From NCBI GenBank assembly GCA_947453525.1, contig CANGHD010000001.1, positions 1 to 64,000 on the forward strand: a DNA stretch of 64,000 nucleotides, written 5' to 3'. Positions 1 through 9,344 of this stretch are shown here, piece after piece; within the stretch, counting starts at the first letter, position 1; each line of letters begins with the position of its first letter. The notes under the pieces were generated by a model, which saw nothing but the letters and a program-made list of their open reading frames with translations, did no database searches and was not told the origin of the DNA. Made by a program: the position numbers and the translations under genes. Source of the DNA: Paracoccaceae bacterium (GTDB taxonomy: Bacteria > Pseudomonadota > Alphaproteobacteria > Rhodobacterales > Rhodobacteraceae).

Positions 1-574
<574 letters not shown>

Positions 575-667
575 CGGGCCCTCCATGCGTTGCGCGCCAA
601 GGGGTAGCCAAAAGGAAGGGGCATGGGAAGCAGGAAAACGGCGGCCTGCGCTCGGCGGACCCGGACG

Positions 668-760
668 CGGGGGGCTGCGCCGCCCCCCGCACCCCCTGCG
701 CCGGGAGGGCTGCGCACCCTCCCGGACCCTCGGCGGGATATTTGCGCCAGTATGAAAGGG
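668..760 (+). repeat. Dispersed intergenic element, copy 1 (GC hairpins + GGGATATTTGCGCCAGTATGAAAG)
   Basis: ggggggctgcgccgcccccc and gggagggctgcgcaccctccc hairpins followed by cgggatatttgcgccagtatgaaag; similar tail at 7 other loci. Confidence 0.7.
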
Positions 761-826
761 GGGAAGCGAAGGCGGGGGAGATCGACGGTGTGTGCAGACG
801 ATCAGGGGTCAGGCCAGCGGCGCGGG

Positions 827-1186
827 TCAGGCGGCGGGCTGGTCCTTGAACTTGATCGACTCGCCGCAGCCGCAGGCCTCGGCGACGTTGGGGTTGCGGA
901 ACTTGAAGCCGCTTTCCAGAAGGCCGATTTCGTAGTCGATCTCGGTGCCAATCAGGAACATCTGCGCCATGGGAGCGATCAGCACGCGGGCGCCGTCTTG
1001 TTCCACCACTTCGTCCAGCGGATTCACCGATGTGACATAGTCCATCGTATATTCCATGCCGGCACAGCCGCCCTTCTTGACGCCGATCCGCAGGCCCTCG
1101 GAGCCTTTCGTTTGCATCAGGCCCGCGATCTGGCGGGCGGCGTTGGGCGACAGGGTGACGGCGGCTTTGCCGGGGATGCCGAACAT
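827..1186 (-). CDS. HesB/IscA/ErpA-family iron-sulfur cluster assembly accessory protein
   Basis: MFGIPGKAAVTLSPNAARQI...GGCAGMEY...CGCGESI; conserved Cys and CGCG motif. Confidence 0.92.
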   Translation of the reverse strand: MFGIPGKAAVTLSPNAARQIAGLMQTKGSEGLRIGVKKGGCAGMEYTMDYVTSVNPLDEVVEQDGARVLIAPMAQMFLIGTEIDYEIGLLESGFKFRNPNVAEACGCGESIKFKDQPAA

Positions 1187-1209
1187 GATGGATCTCCTTT
1201 GGGCGTAAC

Positions 1210-1911
1210 TTAGGGCGTGAGGTCGGGAATTCCAAGCGGGGGCAGGTGGGCCAGTAACGCAGATGTGCCAGCGGCGACGGCTATGGCCCAGAAGACTGAG
1301 GCCAAAGTGCCGATGATGACATATTCTGACAGTTTTCCTTCGTTGCTGACAGCCCCAAAACGCAAGACCGATTTGGCGGCCACCAGATAGCCGATGCCGC
1401 CCGCCTGATCGGTCAGGATCAGGGCAAAGATCAGGCCACGCTCCAAGAGACCGATCATCCGGCCGCCACCGGGCAGGCCTGCGGGGGCAGAGGCGATCCA
1501 AGGCTCCATCAAGAGGCCAACGGCGAAGCCTCCGGCGCGGGTCGACAAGATGGCCCCGGCGGCGAGGGCCATGAGCGGGGCGACAGTGGGGTAGGGCTGC
1601 CAGAGGCCGGGTGGCAGTAGCGGTGCCAGGGCCAGCAGCGTGGCCAGATGGGCGGCCTGATCGACGAGGAAGGGCGCGACGCCGCGTTTGGGCCAGAAGG
1701 ATTTGGCGAGGTCGATGGTGATATGCGCCGCCGTCAGCGCCACAAGCCAAGGCGAGGCGCTGCCGGTGCCGGCGGCAGCGGTGGCCAGAACCGACAGGGC
1801 ATGGACGGACAGGGCGACGGGATGGCGCTTGTGGGCGGCCATCCAGTTGGTTTGCAGGATGAAATCGGCCAGCGCATGGGCGAAAAGCAGGGCTGTGAAG
1901 GCGGCGATCAT
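1210..1911 (-). CDS. DUF3307-family membrane protein
   Basis: 233 aa hydrophobic protein, FTALLFAHALADFILQTNWMA start typical of DUF3307; ends just downstream of the SatD-like gene in the same orientation. Confidence 0.75.
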   Translation of the reverse strand: MIAAFTALLFAHALADFILQTNWMAAHKRHPVALSVHALSVLATAAAGTGSASPWLVALTAAHITIDLAKSFWPKRGVAPFLVDQAAHLATLLALAPLLPPGLWQPYPTVAPLMALAAGAILSTRAGGFAVGLLMEPWIASAPAGLPGGGRMIGLLERGLIFALILTDQAGGIGYLVAAKSVLRFGAVSNEGKLSEYVIIGTLASVFWAIAVAAGTSALLAHLPPLGIPDLTP

Positions 1912-1914
1912 GCG

Positions 1915-2580
1915 TCAGACTCCCGCCACCAGATCCGCGTCGAAGGCGCGAGCCCAATCCTCTGCCGCGGATCGTAGGGTGCGCAGGTTGGCCCCGGCAA
2001 GGCGGTAGTTCACAGCCTGCCGGGAAATCCCCAAGCGCTCCGCCATTTCGGCCAGCGTCGGGTTCTTGGGATGCAGGGCCAGCGCCACGGCCTCGGCCTG
2101 TTCGCGGGTCCAGCCGCACATCAGGGCGTCGGCGAGGCTGGCCAGCGCCTGCTGGAACGGCGTGGCACTGCCGCAGGTGATCCCGAGCCGTTCGGTATGG
2201 TCAAGCCGGTCGAGGCCCTTGCCCGAGGCCGTGAAGGCCGCGCCGCTGGCGTCGGAAAGGTCGGCCGAGCCAAGGCTGGCGACCGGGCCTATGCCGATGG
2301 AGATTCGGGTCGGGATGCCGGTCTTCAGTGCCCGCAGGCCGGCCTGCATCACGAAGGCCGCCCGCAGCGCCTGTGCGGGCCTGCCCAGCACCAACTGCCA
2401 GCCATCGCCGCGCGACCGGGTGAAGCGGCTGTCCGACCCGCCCGGCCACTGGGATATCTGCGCGGCCATGCCGGCGATCTCGCGCATCGCGGCGTCAAGG
2501 GATGCGGTGCCCGCTTCGGTTGAGCCGATCAGGTCACCGGTGAAAACGGCAAAGAGGGGCGGCATGGGGCAAGCCTTCAT
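1915..2580 (-). CDS. SatD-family protein (cyclase-like N-terminal region plus C-terminal HTH)
   Basis: FAVFTGDLIGST...SRGDGWQLVLG...ISIGIGP, then HTH-like TLAEMAERLGISRQAVNYRL. Confidence 0.75.
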   Translation of the reverse strand: MKACPMPPLFAVFTGDLIGSTEAGTASLDAAMREIAGMAAQISQWPGGSDSRFTRSRGDGWQLVLGRPAQALRAAFVMQAGLRALKTGIPTRISIGIGPVASLGSADLSDASGAAFTASGKGLDRLDHTERLGITCGSATPFQQALASLADALMCGWTREQAEAVALALHPKNPTLAEMAERLGISRQAVNYRLAGANLRTLRSAAEDWARAFDADLVAGV

Positions 2581-2671
2581 GCTTGAAATGTGTGACTCAA
2601 GTCCTGCGGCTTGTTGCGGTGAAATTCAAGCAAAAAGGCTTGATATGCAAAAAATCAAGCCAAAAGGCTTG
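2570..2671. promoter_or_regulatory. Array of four 16-bp inverted repeats upstream of and overlapping the satD-like start codon
   Basis: caagccttcatgcttg (2570-2585), caagtcctgcggcttg (2598-2613), caagcaaaaaggcttg (2627-2642), caagccaaaaggcttg (2656-2671). Confidence 0.8.
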
Positions 2672-3043
2672 TCACATGAAGCCGAGTTCCAAGCGGGCTT
2701 CATCCGACATCATCTCCATGCCCCAAGGCGGATCAAAAGTCATCTGCACACGCACTTCCTTGACGCCGGCAACCCCTTCAACGGCCGTTTCAACCCAGCC
2801 CGGCATCTCGCCTGCCACGGGGCAACCGGGGGCGGTCAGGGTCATGTGGATGTCGACAGCGGACTCGTCCGAAATGTCAACTGTATAAACCAGCCCCAGA
2901 TCGAAGATGTTTACCGGAATTTCCGGGTCATAGACCGTGCGGCAGGCATCAACGACAGCCTCGTACAGAGGATGGTCGGTGGTGGAGGGGCGGATCAGGG
3001 GGGTGCCCTCGATCTTGTCCGGCTGCTCGGTCATGGCGCTCAC
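2672..3043 (-). CDS. DUF59/MIP18-family SUF-associated Fe-S assembly protein
   Basis: VVDACRTVYDPEIPVNIFDLGLVY...MTLTAPGCPVAGEMP motifs. Confidence 0.9.
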   Translation of the reverse strand: MSAMTEQPDKIEGTPLIRPSTTDHPLYEAVVDACRTVYDPEIPVNIFDLGLVYTVDISDESAVDIHMTLTAPGCPVAGEMPGWVETAVEGVAGVKEVRVQMTFDPPWGMEMMSDEARLELGFM

Positions 3044-3145
3044 TTCGGTTCCCGTGTTGGCGGTTCGCTCATAGGGGTTGTTGAGCGATTATATAGGGAA
3101 TTTTCGCCGAACGTCCAGAGCAGCCGGAAAAGTCTGTTTTCCGGT

Positions 3146-3739
3146 TCAGAACGGGATTTCGTCGTCGAGGTCCGAGCGGCCACCCTTGGCACCGCCACCA
3201 CTGCCGCCGCCAAAGCCGCCTCCGCCCTGAGCGCCGCCGCGATAGCCGCCACCGGCACCGCTGCCACCCGATCCGCCGCCGCCACCCGATCCGCCTGAGG
3301 ACGCGCTGCCATAGCCGCCGCCCTGCGGTTCATAGCCGCCCCGGTCGTCATAGCCGATCTCGCTGCCGCTGCCGCTGCCGCCACTGTCGCGGCCGCCCAG
3401 CAGGGTCAATTCACCCCGGAACTGTTTCAACACGATTTCCGTCGTGTAACGATCCGCGCCCGACTGGTCCTGCCACTTGCGCGTCTCAAGCTGGCCCTCA
3501 AGATAGACCGTTGAGCCCTTCTTCAGATACTGCTCGGCAATCTTGCCCAAAGCCTCGTTGAAGATGGCCACCCGGTGCCATTCGGTCTTTTCCTTGCGCT
3601 CGCCACTCGCCTTGTCGCGCCAGCTTTCCGAGGTGGCAACCGTCAGGTTCACGACCTTGCCGCCATTCTGGAACGACCGAACTTCGGGGTCCTTGCCCAG
3701 ATTGCCCACGATGATCACCTTGTTGACCGAACCGGCCAT
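3146..3739 (-). CDS. ssb: Single-stranded DNA-binding protein
   Basis: [23 protein letters not shown]-fold start, Gly-rich linker, acidic tail DLDDEIPF. Confidence 0.97.
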   Translation of the reverse strand: MAGSVNKVIIVGNLGKDPEVRSFQNGGKVVNLTVATSESWRDKASGERKEKTEWHRVAIFNEALGKIAEQYLKKGSTVYLEGQLETRKWQDQSGADRYTTEIVLKQFRGELTLLGGRDSGGSGSGSEIGYDDRGGYEPQGGGYGSASSGGSGGGGGSGGSGAGGGYRGGAQGGGGFGGGSGGGAKGGRSDLDDEIPF

Positions 3740-3969
3740 ATCGCTTCTCCCTGATTCCGTTGCCCGGACAGCCTCGCCGGACATGGTTAAGAAAATCTAT
3801 AGACCGACCAAGCCGCCCGCCGCAATGCATCTGAAAGTCTGATGGGGCGGGCGGCGTCGGCGGAATTGCGGTCTTGTGATGGCTCAAGCCTTTCCCGGTC
3901 GCGCGGCGCAAGCTACATGAGCAGGACGACGGCGGGCGAACCGTTGAGGCAGGCGCAGGGCAGGACGGC

Positions 3970-4515
3970 ATGATCGGCAAAGAGCTTTTGACAAGCACCA
4001 TGCTGCGACCGGGGGTCTGGCCGGTGGTCGGCCTGATCGTCGTGCAGGCGATCTGTACGGTGATCTTCATGGGCGATGTGGCCACGGACATCATCCCGCA
4101 AGGTTTTGGTGCCCTGACCAACCCTTCCAACGTGTCCGAGATTGCTGCCTCGTCCGGGCTGATCCTTGGGCTGGTGTTCGAGGTGATCGTGCTCTGGCGG
4201 CTTTTGGGACGCCAGCACCGGATGCAGCAGAGCCTGAGCGTGGCCACGGGCGCGCTGTCGGACCTGATGGAGGGCTATTTCCGGACTTGGGCGCTGACGC
4301 CGACGGAAGCGGATGTGGCGGCCTTCACCATCAAGGGCTATTCGATTGCCGAGATCGCCGCGTTTCGCGGGTCTGCCGAGGGCACGATCAAGACTCACCT
4401 GAATGCGATCTATCGCAAGTCGGGCACCGCAGGACGGGCGCAACTGGTGTCGGTTCTGGTCGAGGACCTGTTTCGCGGCGCGCTGGTGGGTCGTGATGCG
4501 GGTGCCAAGGCCTGA
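3970..4515 (+). CDS. LuxR-type HTH regulator with N-terminal transmembrane segments
   Basis: Two hydrophobic helices, then LTPTEADVAAFTIKGYSIAEIAAFRGSAEGTIKTHLNAIYRKSG. Confidence 0.85.
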   Translation: MIGKELLTSTMLRPGVWPVVGLIVVQAICTVIFMGDVATDIIPQGFGALTNPSNVSEIAASSGLILGLVFEVIVLWRLLGRQHRMQQSLSVATGALSDLMEGYFRTWALTPTEADVAAFTIKGYSIAEIAAFRGSAEGTIKTHLNAIYRKSGTAGRAQLVSVLVEDLFRGALVGRDAGAKA

Positions 4516-4623
4516 TTTCGGGGCAATCCGGCGCCGATCGGCCTGATCCCCCCTTGCGGCAAAACCGAAGTCAATTATCTTGCACCGATTGAAAGCCGCG
4601 CCCAACCGCGTGGGGGAGGCCAG

Positions 4624-5235
4624 ATGGCGTCGAACAGTTCGGATCAGGCTCTGGGACGGCTGGTGATGTCGCTTGCCGTGTCTCTGGTGCTGGCAGGTCC
4701 GGCTTGGCCCGAGGGGCTGAAGCTGGGCGGTGGCGCGAAAAGCCGGACAGCGCAGTTTCGCAGCCAGGTGGCGCTGCTGGATGGCAAACTGGCGCAGCAA
4801 TATTCCAATTCCAGCCGCCTTAAGCCGGGTGCGGGCAAGGACGACGTCACCAAGGTGCGCTATTCGGGGCAGTACAAGGGCGTCTATCTGCAGATGGCCA
4901 AGGCCGCCGCCCGGAAATATGGTGTGCCTGAGGACATGTTCCTCAAGCTGGTCCAGCAGGAAAGCGGGTGGAACCCCGATGTCGTCTCGGCCAAGGGCGC
5001 TGTCGGGTTGGCGCAACTGCTGCCCACCACGGCCGATCATCTGGGCGTCGACGAAACCGATCCGCAATCCAACCTCGACGGCGGGGCGCGGTATCTGTCG
5101 ATGATGTTCAACCGGTTCGGCAGTTGGAAACTCGCGCTGGCCGCCTATAACGCGGGCCCGGAGGCGGTAGAGGCTGCGGGCGGCATACCGGACTTCGAGG
5201 AAACCCAAAGCTACGTGGCCGCGATCTTGGGCTGA
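4624..5235 (+). CDS. Lytic transglycosylase (SLT domain)
   Basis: LKLVQQESGWNPDVVSAKGAVGLAQLLPTTADHLGV...AYNAGPEAV motifs. Confidence 0.92.
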   Translation: MASNSSDQALGRLVMSLAVSLVLAGPAWPEGLKLGGGAKSRTAQFRSQVALLDGKLAQQYSNSSRLKPGAGKDDVTKVRYSGQYKGVYLQMAKAAARKYGVPEDMFLKLVQQESGWNPDVVSAKGAVGLAQLLPTTADHLGVDETDPQSNLDGGARYLSMMFNRFGSWKLALAAYNAGPEAVEAAGGIPDFEETQSYVAAILG

Positions 5236-5239
5236 GACC

Positions 5240-5815
5240 TGTCCGGAACCGATCGCCTGAAAACGCTCTGGAAGAACGTCGTCCGGGACGGCCCCCGCCA
5301 TCATCTTGCGCTGGAGCTTGCCCGATCCCGGCACCAGCGCCCCGGGATGGGCCGGGCCTTGCCGCAGTGGGATGCGGTTCAGCATGATCCGGTCAAAGGG
5401 TGCCCACCGGCGGCAGAATGCTTTTTCTGGCGAGGATCGACGGCAGCATCCGCAGGACGGATGGCCGCGCCGCTGGCCGCGCGGTCCACATTCGGGCTGG
5501 GGCCATCGGTTCGGCGCTGCGATCGATCCCCTCCGCCAGCAGCTTTTGCGCCGCGAGTTTTGTGCCGCGAGCCCGCCCGGATTATCACCGACCAGGATCG
5601 GCGCCTCGTTCAGCGTTTCCGCCACCGGGCGTGCGTCGGTAAGGTCGTGGGCGATCGTCCGGCTGCCGGCGTCCCTGAGCGCCGTCCCAAGCCAGCCGTG
5701 ATGGCAAAAACCCGCCGCGGCCCCAGCCTGCCGCCGCCAGAAGAGGTTCTGGACAGACGGGTGACAAAGGCCCCGTGACGAAACAGGATCGGCGGCTTGC
5801 CGATGGCGCCTTGCG
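5240..5815 (-). pseudogene. Decayed alpha/beta-hydrolase gene
   Basis: GKPPILFRHGAFVTR in one frame, RPVAETLNEAPILVGDNPGGLAAQ in another, then QKLLAEGIDRSAEPMAP after a further shift; nucleophile elbow GHSxGG reads GDNPGG. Confidence 0.65.
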
Positions 5816-6289
5816 TGACAGGGGCAGGGCGGCCGGCCCGGTGGCAATCGCGCGGGGAGGGGTTCCGGTTTGACCGGACATGGTGCATCTCTTTCGCCAG
5901 CCGCGATTGGCCCATATGGCCGACACCCGTGAACCGCTGGCCCCAGAGGCTTCCCGTTCGGTGCCCGAGTGCCATCAGTTTCGCCTCATGTGCCGGCTGA
6001 CCCGGCAGATAACCGATGAAACGGCAGCGCGGATGGAGGCGCAGGGGCGTCTTGCGATGGTTCCCGCCCACCCTCGGCTCTTGGGCAACCTGGCAACCGA
6101 TTTGGCAAGCGGCATGGTCGGGCCTGCCGGGCAATTCATCCGAAACCTGGGATCGGGCAGGGTTCGCTGACCTCGGCCGGGAGAGACGCGCAAGGACGGG
6201 GCAGCCCCGGAAACCACACAGGCACCCGGCCGGACCGGACTGGGTAGATTCCGAGGCTTCGCAAGGTCCGGCCTTGCGCCCACAAGGGT

Positions 6290-6922
6290 GTGAACGCTTT
6301 CACGCCGCTGCCCCGTCCCATCCTGGAAAGAACCCATCCCGTGCGCATCGAAGAGCCGAAATTTGCCCTTGTCCTGAAGGACGGCGCCTTCGAGTTGCGC
6401 GATTATGCTGCGACCGTGGTGGCCGAGGTCATGGTGACAGGCGATCAGCAGCAGGCCGGGCGCAAGGGCTTTCGGCTGCTGGCGGGCTATATCTTCGGCG
6501 CCAACCGCAAGAAGGAGCGGATTGCGATGACCGCTCCGGTCACCAAAAGTGCGCTGTGGCAGCGGGACGGGCCGGGCGAGAAAATCGCCATGACTGCGCC
6601 GGTGACGCTCGTTGCGGGAATGGGCGACTGGCTGGTGCGCTTCACCATGCCGCGCCACTACACCTTGGCCGATATGCCGGAGCCGAATGACAAGGCGGTC
6701 GCGATAAGGGTTCTGCCGGGCGCGCGTCTTGCCGTTCTGCGCTTTTCCGGTCTGGCCCGTGCGGCGCAGGTGGCCGACCAGACCGCGCGGCTGCGCAGCA
6801 CGCTCCGGGTGCGCGGGCTGGTGCCGGTCGGTCCCGCCTCGATCGCCCGCTACAATCCACCGTGGACGCTTTGGTTCCTGCGGCGCAATGAGGTGATGTT
6901 GCCCGTAGCCTTGGCCCAGTGA
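6290..6922 (+). CDS. SOUL-family heme-binding protein
   Basis: FELRDYAATVVAEV...GFRLLAGYIFGANRKKERIAMTAPVT. Confidence 0.9.
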   Translation: MNAFTPLPRPILERTHPVRIEEPKFALVLKDGAFELRDYAATVVAEVMVTGDQQQAGRKGFRLLAGYIFGANRKKERIAMTAPVTKSALWQRDGPGEKIAMTAPVTLVAGMGDWLVRFTMPRHYTLADMPEPNDKAVAIRVLPGARLAVLRFSGLARAAQVADQTARLRSTLRVRGLVPVGPASIARYNPPWTLWFLRRNEVMLPVALAQ

Positions 6923-7623
6923 CGGGGATGATGCGCCGTCATGTCGAAACCCACCTTGTCAACCGGATCGGCTGGCTTCGAGCCGGGGTTCTGGGGGCCA
7001 ATGACGGCATCCTGTCGACCGCCAGTCTGATCGTCGGCGTGGCCTCGGCCTCGTCGAGCAAGATAGCCGTGATGGTGGCGGGGCTGGCCGGTCTGGTGGC
7101 CGGGGCCATGTCGATGGCGGCGGGGGAATATGTCTCGGTCAGCAGTCAAGCCGATACGGAGGCCGCCGATATCGCCAAGGAGGCGGCGGAGCTGAAGGCC
7201 GATCCCGAGGCCGAGACGGCTGAACTGGCGTTGCTCTATCAGGGCAGGGGCCTGTCCCCGGGGCTGGCCCTGCAGGTGGCGCAGGAGATGATGGCGGGCG
7301 ACGCGCTGGCCGCCCATATCCGCGACGAGTTGGGCATCACGCCCACACTGGCCGCCAACCCGGTTCAGGCCGGTCTGGTCTCGGCCGCCACCTTCGCCAC
7401 GGGGGCGGCTTTGCCCCTGGCGGTGGCGGGCCTGCTGCCAGAGGCGGGCGTCGTGGTCGGGGTTTCGGTGGCGACGCTGCTGGCGTTGGTGGCTCTGGGG
7501 GCCCTTGGCGCGCGGGCCGGTGGTGCCGGGGTCTTGCGCGGTGCGGCGCGCGTTGCGCTGTGGGGGGCGCTGGCCATGCTGGCGACGGCTGTGGTCGGGT
7601 GGGTGTTTGGCACCCTGGCCTGA
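6919..7623 (+). CDS. VIT1/CCC1-family (iron/manganese) transporter
   Basis: WLRAGVLGANDGILSTASLIVGVA...GAMSMAAGEYVSVSSQADTE. Confidence 0.92.
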   Translation: MTGMMRRHVETHLVNRIGWLRAGVLGANDGILSTASLIVGVASASSSKIAVMVAGLAGLVAGAMSMAAGEYVSVSSQADTEAADIAKEAAELKADPEAETAELALLYQGRGLSPGLALQVAQEMMAGDALAAHIRDELGITPTLAANPVQAGLVSAATFATGAALPLAVAGLLPEAGVVVGVSVATLLALVALGALGARAGGAGVLRGAARVALWGALAMLATAVVGWVFGTLA

Positions 7624-7699
7624 GGGAACCACACCGCCGCATGGCGCGTTTCAGACGAGGCCGGTGCGAGCCGATGACCCATTAACCGGGAACCGCAAG

Positions 7700-7906
7700 A
7701 TGTCACATCTGAGCACACAAGCCCGCGACGCCCTGCCCGCGAGCGCCTTTGGCCTGCCGGAAACCCGCGCCTATCCGATGCCGGATGCCGCCCATGCCCG
7801 CAACGCCAAGGCCCGCGCCGCCAAGGAATTCAACGCGGGCAAACTGTCCGCCCTCGACCGGGCGCAGGTCGACCGCAAGGCGAATCACATCCTTGCCGAG
7901 GCCTGA
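7700..7906 (+). CDS. Small conserved hypothetical protein (68 aa)
   Basis: MSHLSTQARDALPASAFGLPETRAYPMPDAAHARNAKARA; resembles DUF6582-type small proteins. Confidence 0.65.
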   Translation: MSHLSTQARDALPASAFGLPETRAYPMPDAAHARNAKARAAKEFNAGKLSALDRAQVDRKANHILAEA

Positions 7907-8060
7907 CCGCCGCCTTGCAGCATCGGCGGTTTTCGGCGCTTGAGTAGATCCCGACCCTGACCGGGCGAGGCGGGCGGCTGATATCCTGCAATCGCGCAGA
8001 CCCAATGCTTCTTTCGACCCCGTTGCGACCCGATCCAGACCCGTTGAAGGGGACAAAGAA

Positions 8061-8699
8061 ATGCCTGACGACTACGACCGCAATCAAGCTGTTCGGGATG
8101 AACGGAATTGGGAGCCGCGCGTGAAGGCCGCCCAGATCGGCGTCAGACCGCAAGGCGCTGACGTGACACCGCCGGGCCCGGTCGAAACCCATGCGGAAAA
8201 GCACGCGACCGGAACGGCGGCCCTGCGGGTCAAGGCCGTGACCGCAGAGGTATCGGTCAAGCTGGCCATCCGTGTCCAGGATGGCGATGCCCAGATTGCG
8301 GAAGCCGCCAGTGACCGTCTGGCGTGGAATGCCGCGGTTCGCACAGCCGCGGTCAAGGTCGCCGTGTTCAAGGGCTGGCTGACGCTGACCGGGCAGGTGC
8401 AGTGGCCCTATCAGCATGACGAGGCCGCCGCTGCCGTGCGCACACTTTGGGGCGTGACGGGTGTCTCAAACCTGATCACCATCAAATCCACGGCCAATGC
8501 GGGCGACATCAAGTCCGACATCATGGAGGCGTTGAACCGGTCGCGGTTCACCCCCGGACGTATCGCTGTCACCGCCGATGACGGCAAGGTCACCCTGACC
8601 GGCACCGTGGACTATTGGGACGCGCGCGCGCTGGCCGGTACCGTCGCCTGGGCCGCGTCGGGTGTCACCTCGGTCACCAACGACATCCGCGTGAACTGA
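8061..8699 (+). CDS. BON-domain protein
   Basis: Two BON-like units (WNAAVRTAAVKVAVFKGWLTLTGQVQWPYQHDEAAAAVRTLWGVTGVSNLI and FTPGRIAVTADDGKVTLTGTVDYWDARALAGTVAWAASGVTSVTNDI). Confidence 0.85.
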   Translation: MPDDYDRNQAVRDERNWEPRVKAAQIGVRPQGADVTPPGPVETHAEKHATGTAALRVKAVTAEVSVKLAIRVQDGDAQIAEAASDRLAWNAAVRTAAVKVAVFKGWLTLTGQVQWPYQHDEAAAAVRTLWGVTGVSNLITIKSTANAGDIKSDIMEALNRSRFTPGRIAVTADDGKVTLTGTVDYWDARALAGTVAWAASGVTSVTNDIRVN

Positions 8700-8831
8700 C
8701 AGACGGGCCGCGCCGGGACACCATTGCGATCTTCGCACAAGATCGAGAGGGGCCTGTGCGGGGCACGCTGCTTTAGTCTCGCGGCGATGCCGGGGGGGCA
8801 ACGCCCGGGCAAGTCCTTGCCGTTTCAGGTG

Positions 8832-9344
8832 TCAGCGGACTTCGCCCGAGGTGATCGTGACCGCCCAGAGTTGGCGGTCGACGCAGCGCCAGACTGCGGT
8901 CATCACTTCGGCCGTTGCCATGTCGCCATAGGCCTGTGCTTCGGTCACCGCATCAAGAACGGACTGGCCAAAGGCATCCAGCGGCGCCAATTCGATTGAC
9001 GCCATGACCATGGGTCCAGAGGGTTGGAACACACGCAAACCCGTGTCCCGCAGGGGCTCGGCCGGCCCGGAGCCATCCAGCAGCATGGGCTTCGGCGGTG
9101 CCGGCCAGGGTGCCGTCTGGCCCAGATCCGCCATGCGGGCGCTTATGAGGGTCGAGCAGACCTCCATGACGCTGGACACCTGCGCGCAGAGGTCATCGAT
9201 CATGATGAAATTCGCGCCAAGCCGGTTGCGCGACGAGTGGTGCATCTGGTCCTGCAGTTGGGCCGCCGCCGCAAGTTGCAGGTTCAAGAGCGACAACGAT
9301 TGCTGCCGGGTCTGGTCTGGGACTACGTTTCTGTCCGTCTGCAT
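8832..9344 (-). CDS. Divergent Dps/ferritin-like protein, apparently without ferroxidase ligands
   Basis: RLGANFIMIDDLCAQVSSVMEVCSTLISARMADLGQTA and FGQSVLDAVTEAQAYGDMATAEVMTAVWRCVDRQLWAV align by eye with Dps helices B/C and the C-terminal helix. Confidence 0.65.
   Translation of the reverse strand: MQTDRNVVPDQTRQQSLSLLNLQLAAAAQLQDQMHHSSRNRLGANFIMIDDLCAQVSSVMEVCSTLISARMADLGQTAPWPAPPKPMLLDGSGPAEPLRDTGLRVFQPSGPMVMASIELAPLDAFGQSVLDAVTEAQAYGDMATAEVMTAVWRCVDRQLWAVTITSGEVR

Noticed and set aside
2570-2671. Possible mini-CRISPR or iteron array
   Set aside because: Units are 16-bp palindromes with 12-13 bp spacers, too short for CRISPR; no cas or rep gene nearby. Operator array fits better.
3913-5847. 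644-aa minus-strand ORF
   Set aside because: Spans antisense of the LuxR and transglycosylase genes; only its N-terminal part reflects the hydrolase pseudogene.
5880-6170. 96-aa plus-strand ORF upstream of the SOUL gene
   Set aside because: Weak phasin-like flavour only; could be decayed sequence, not enough to call.
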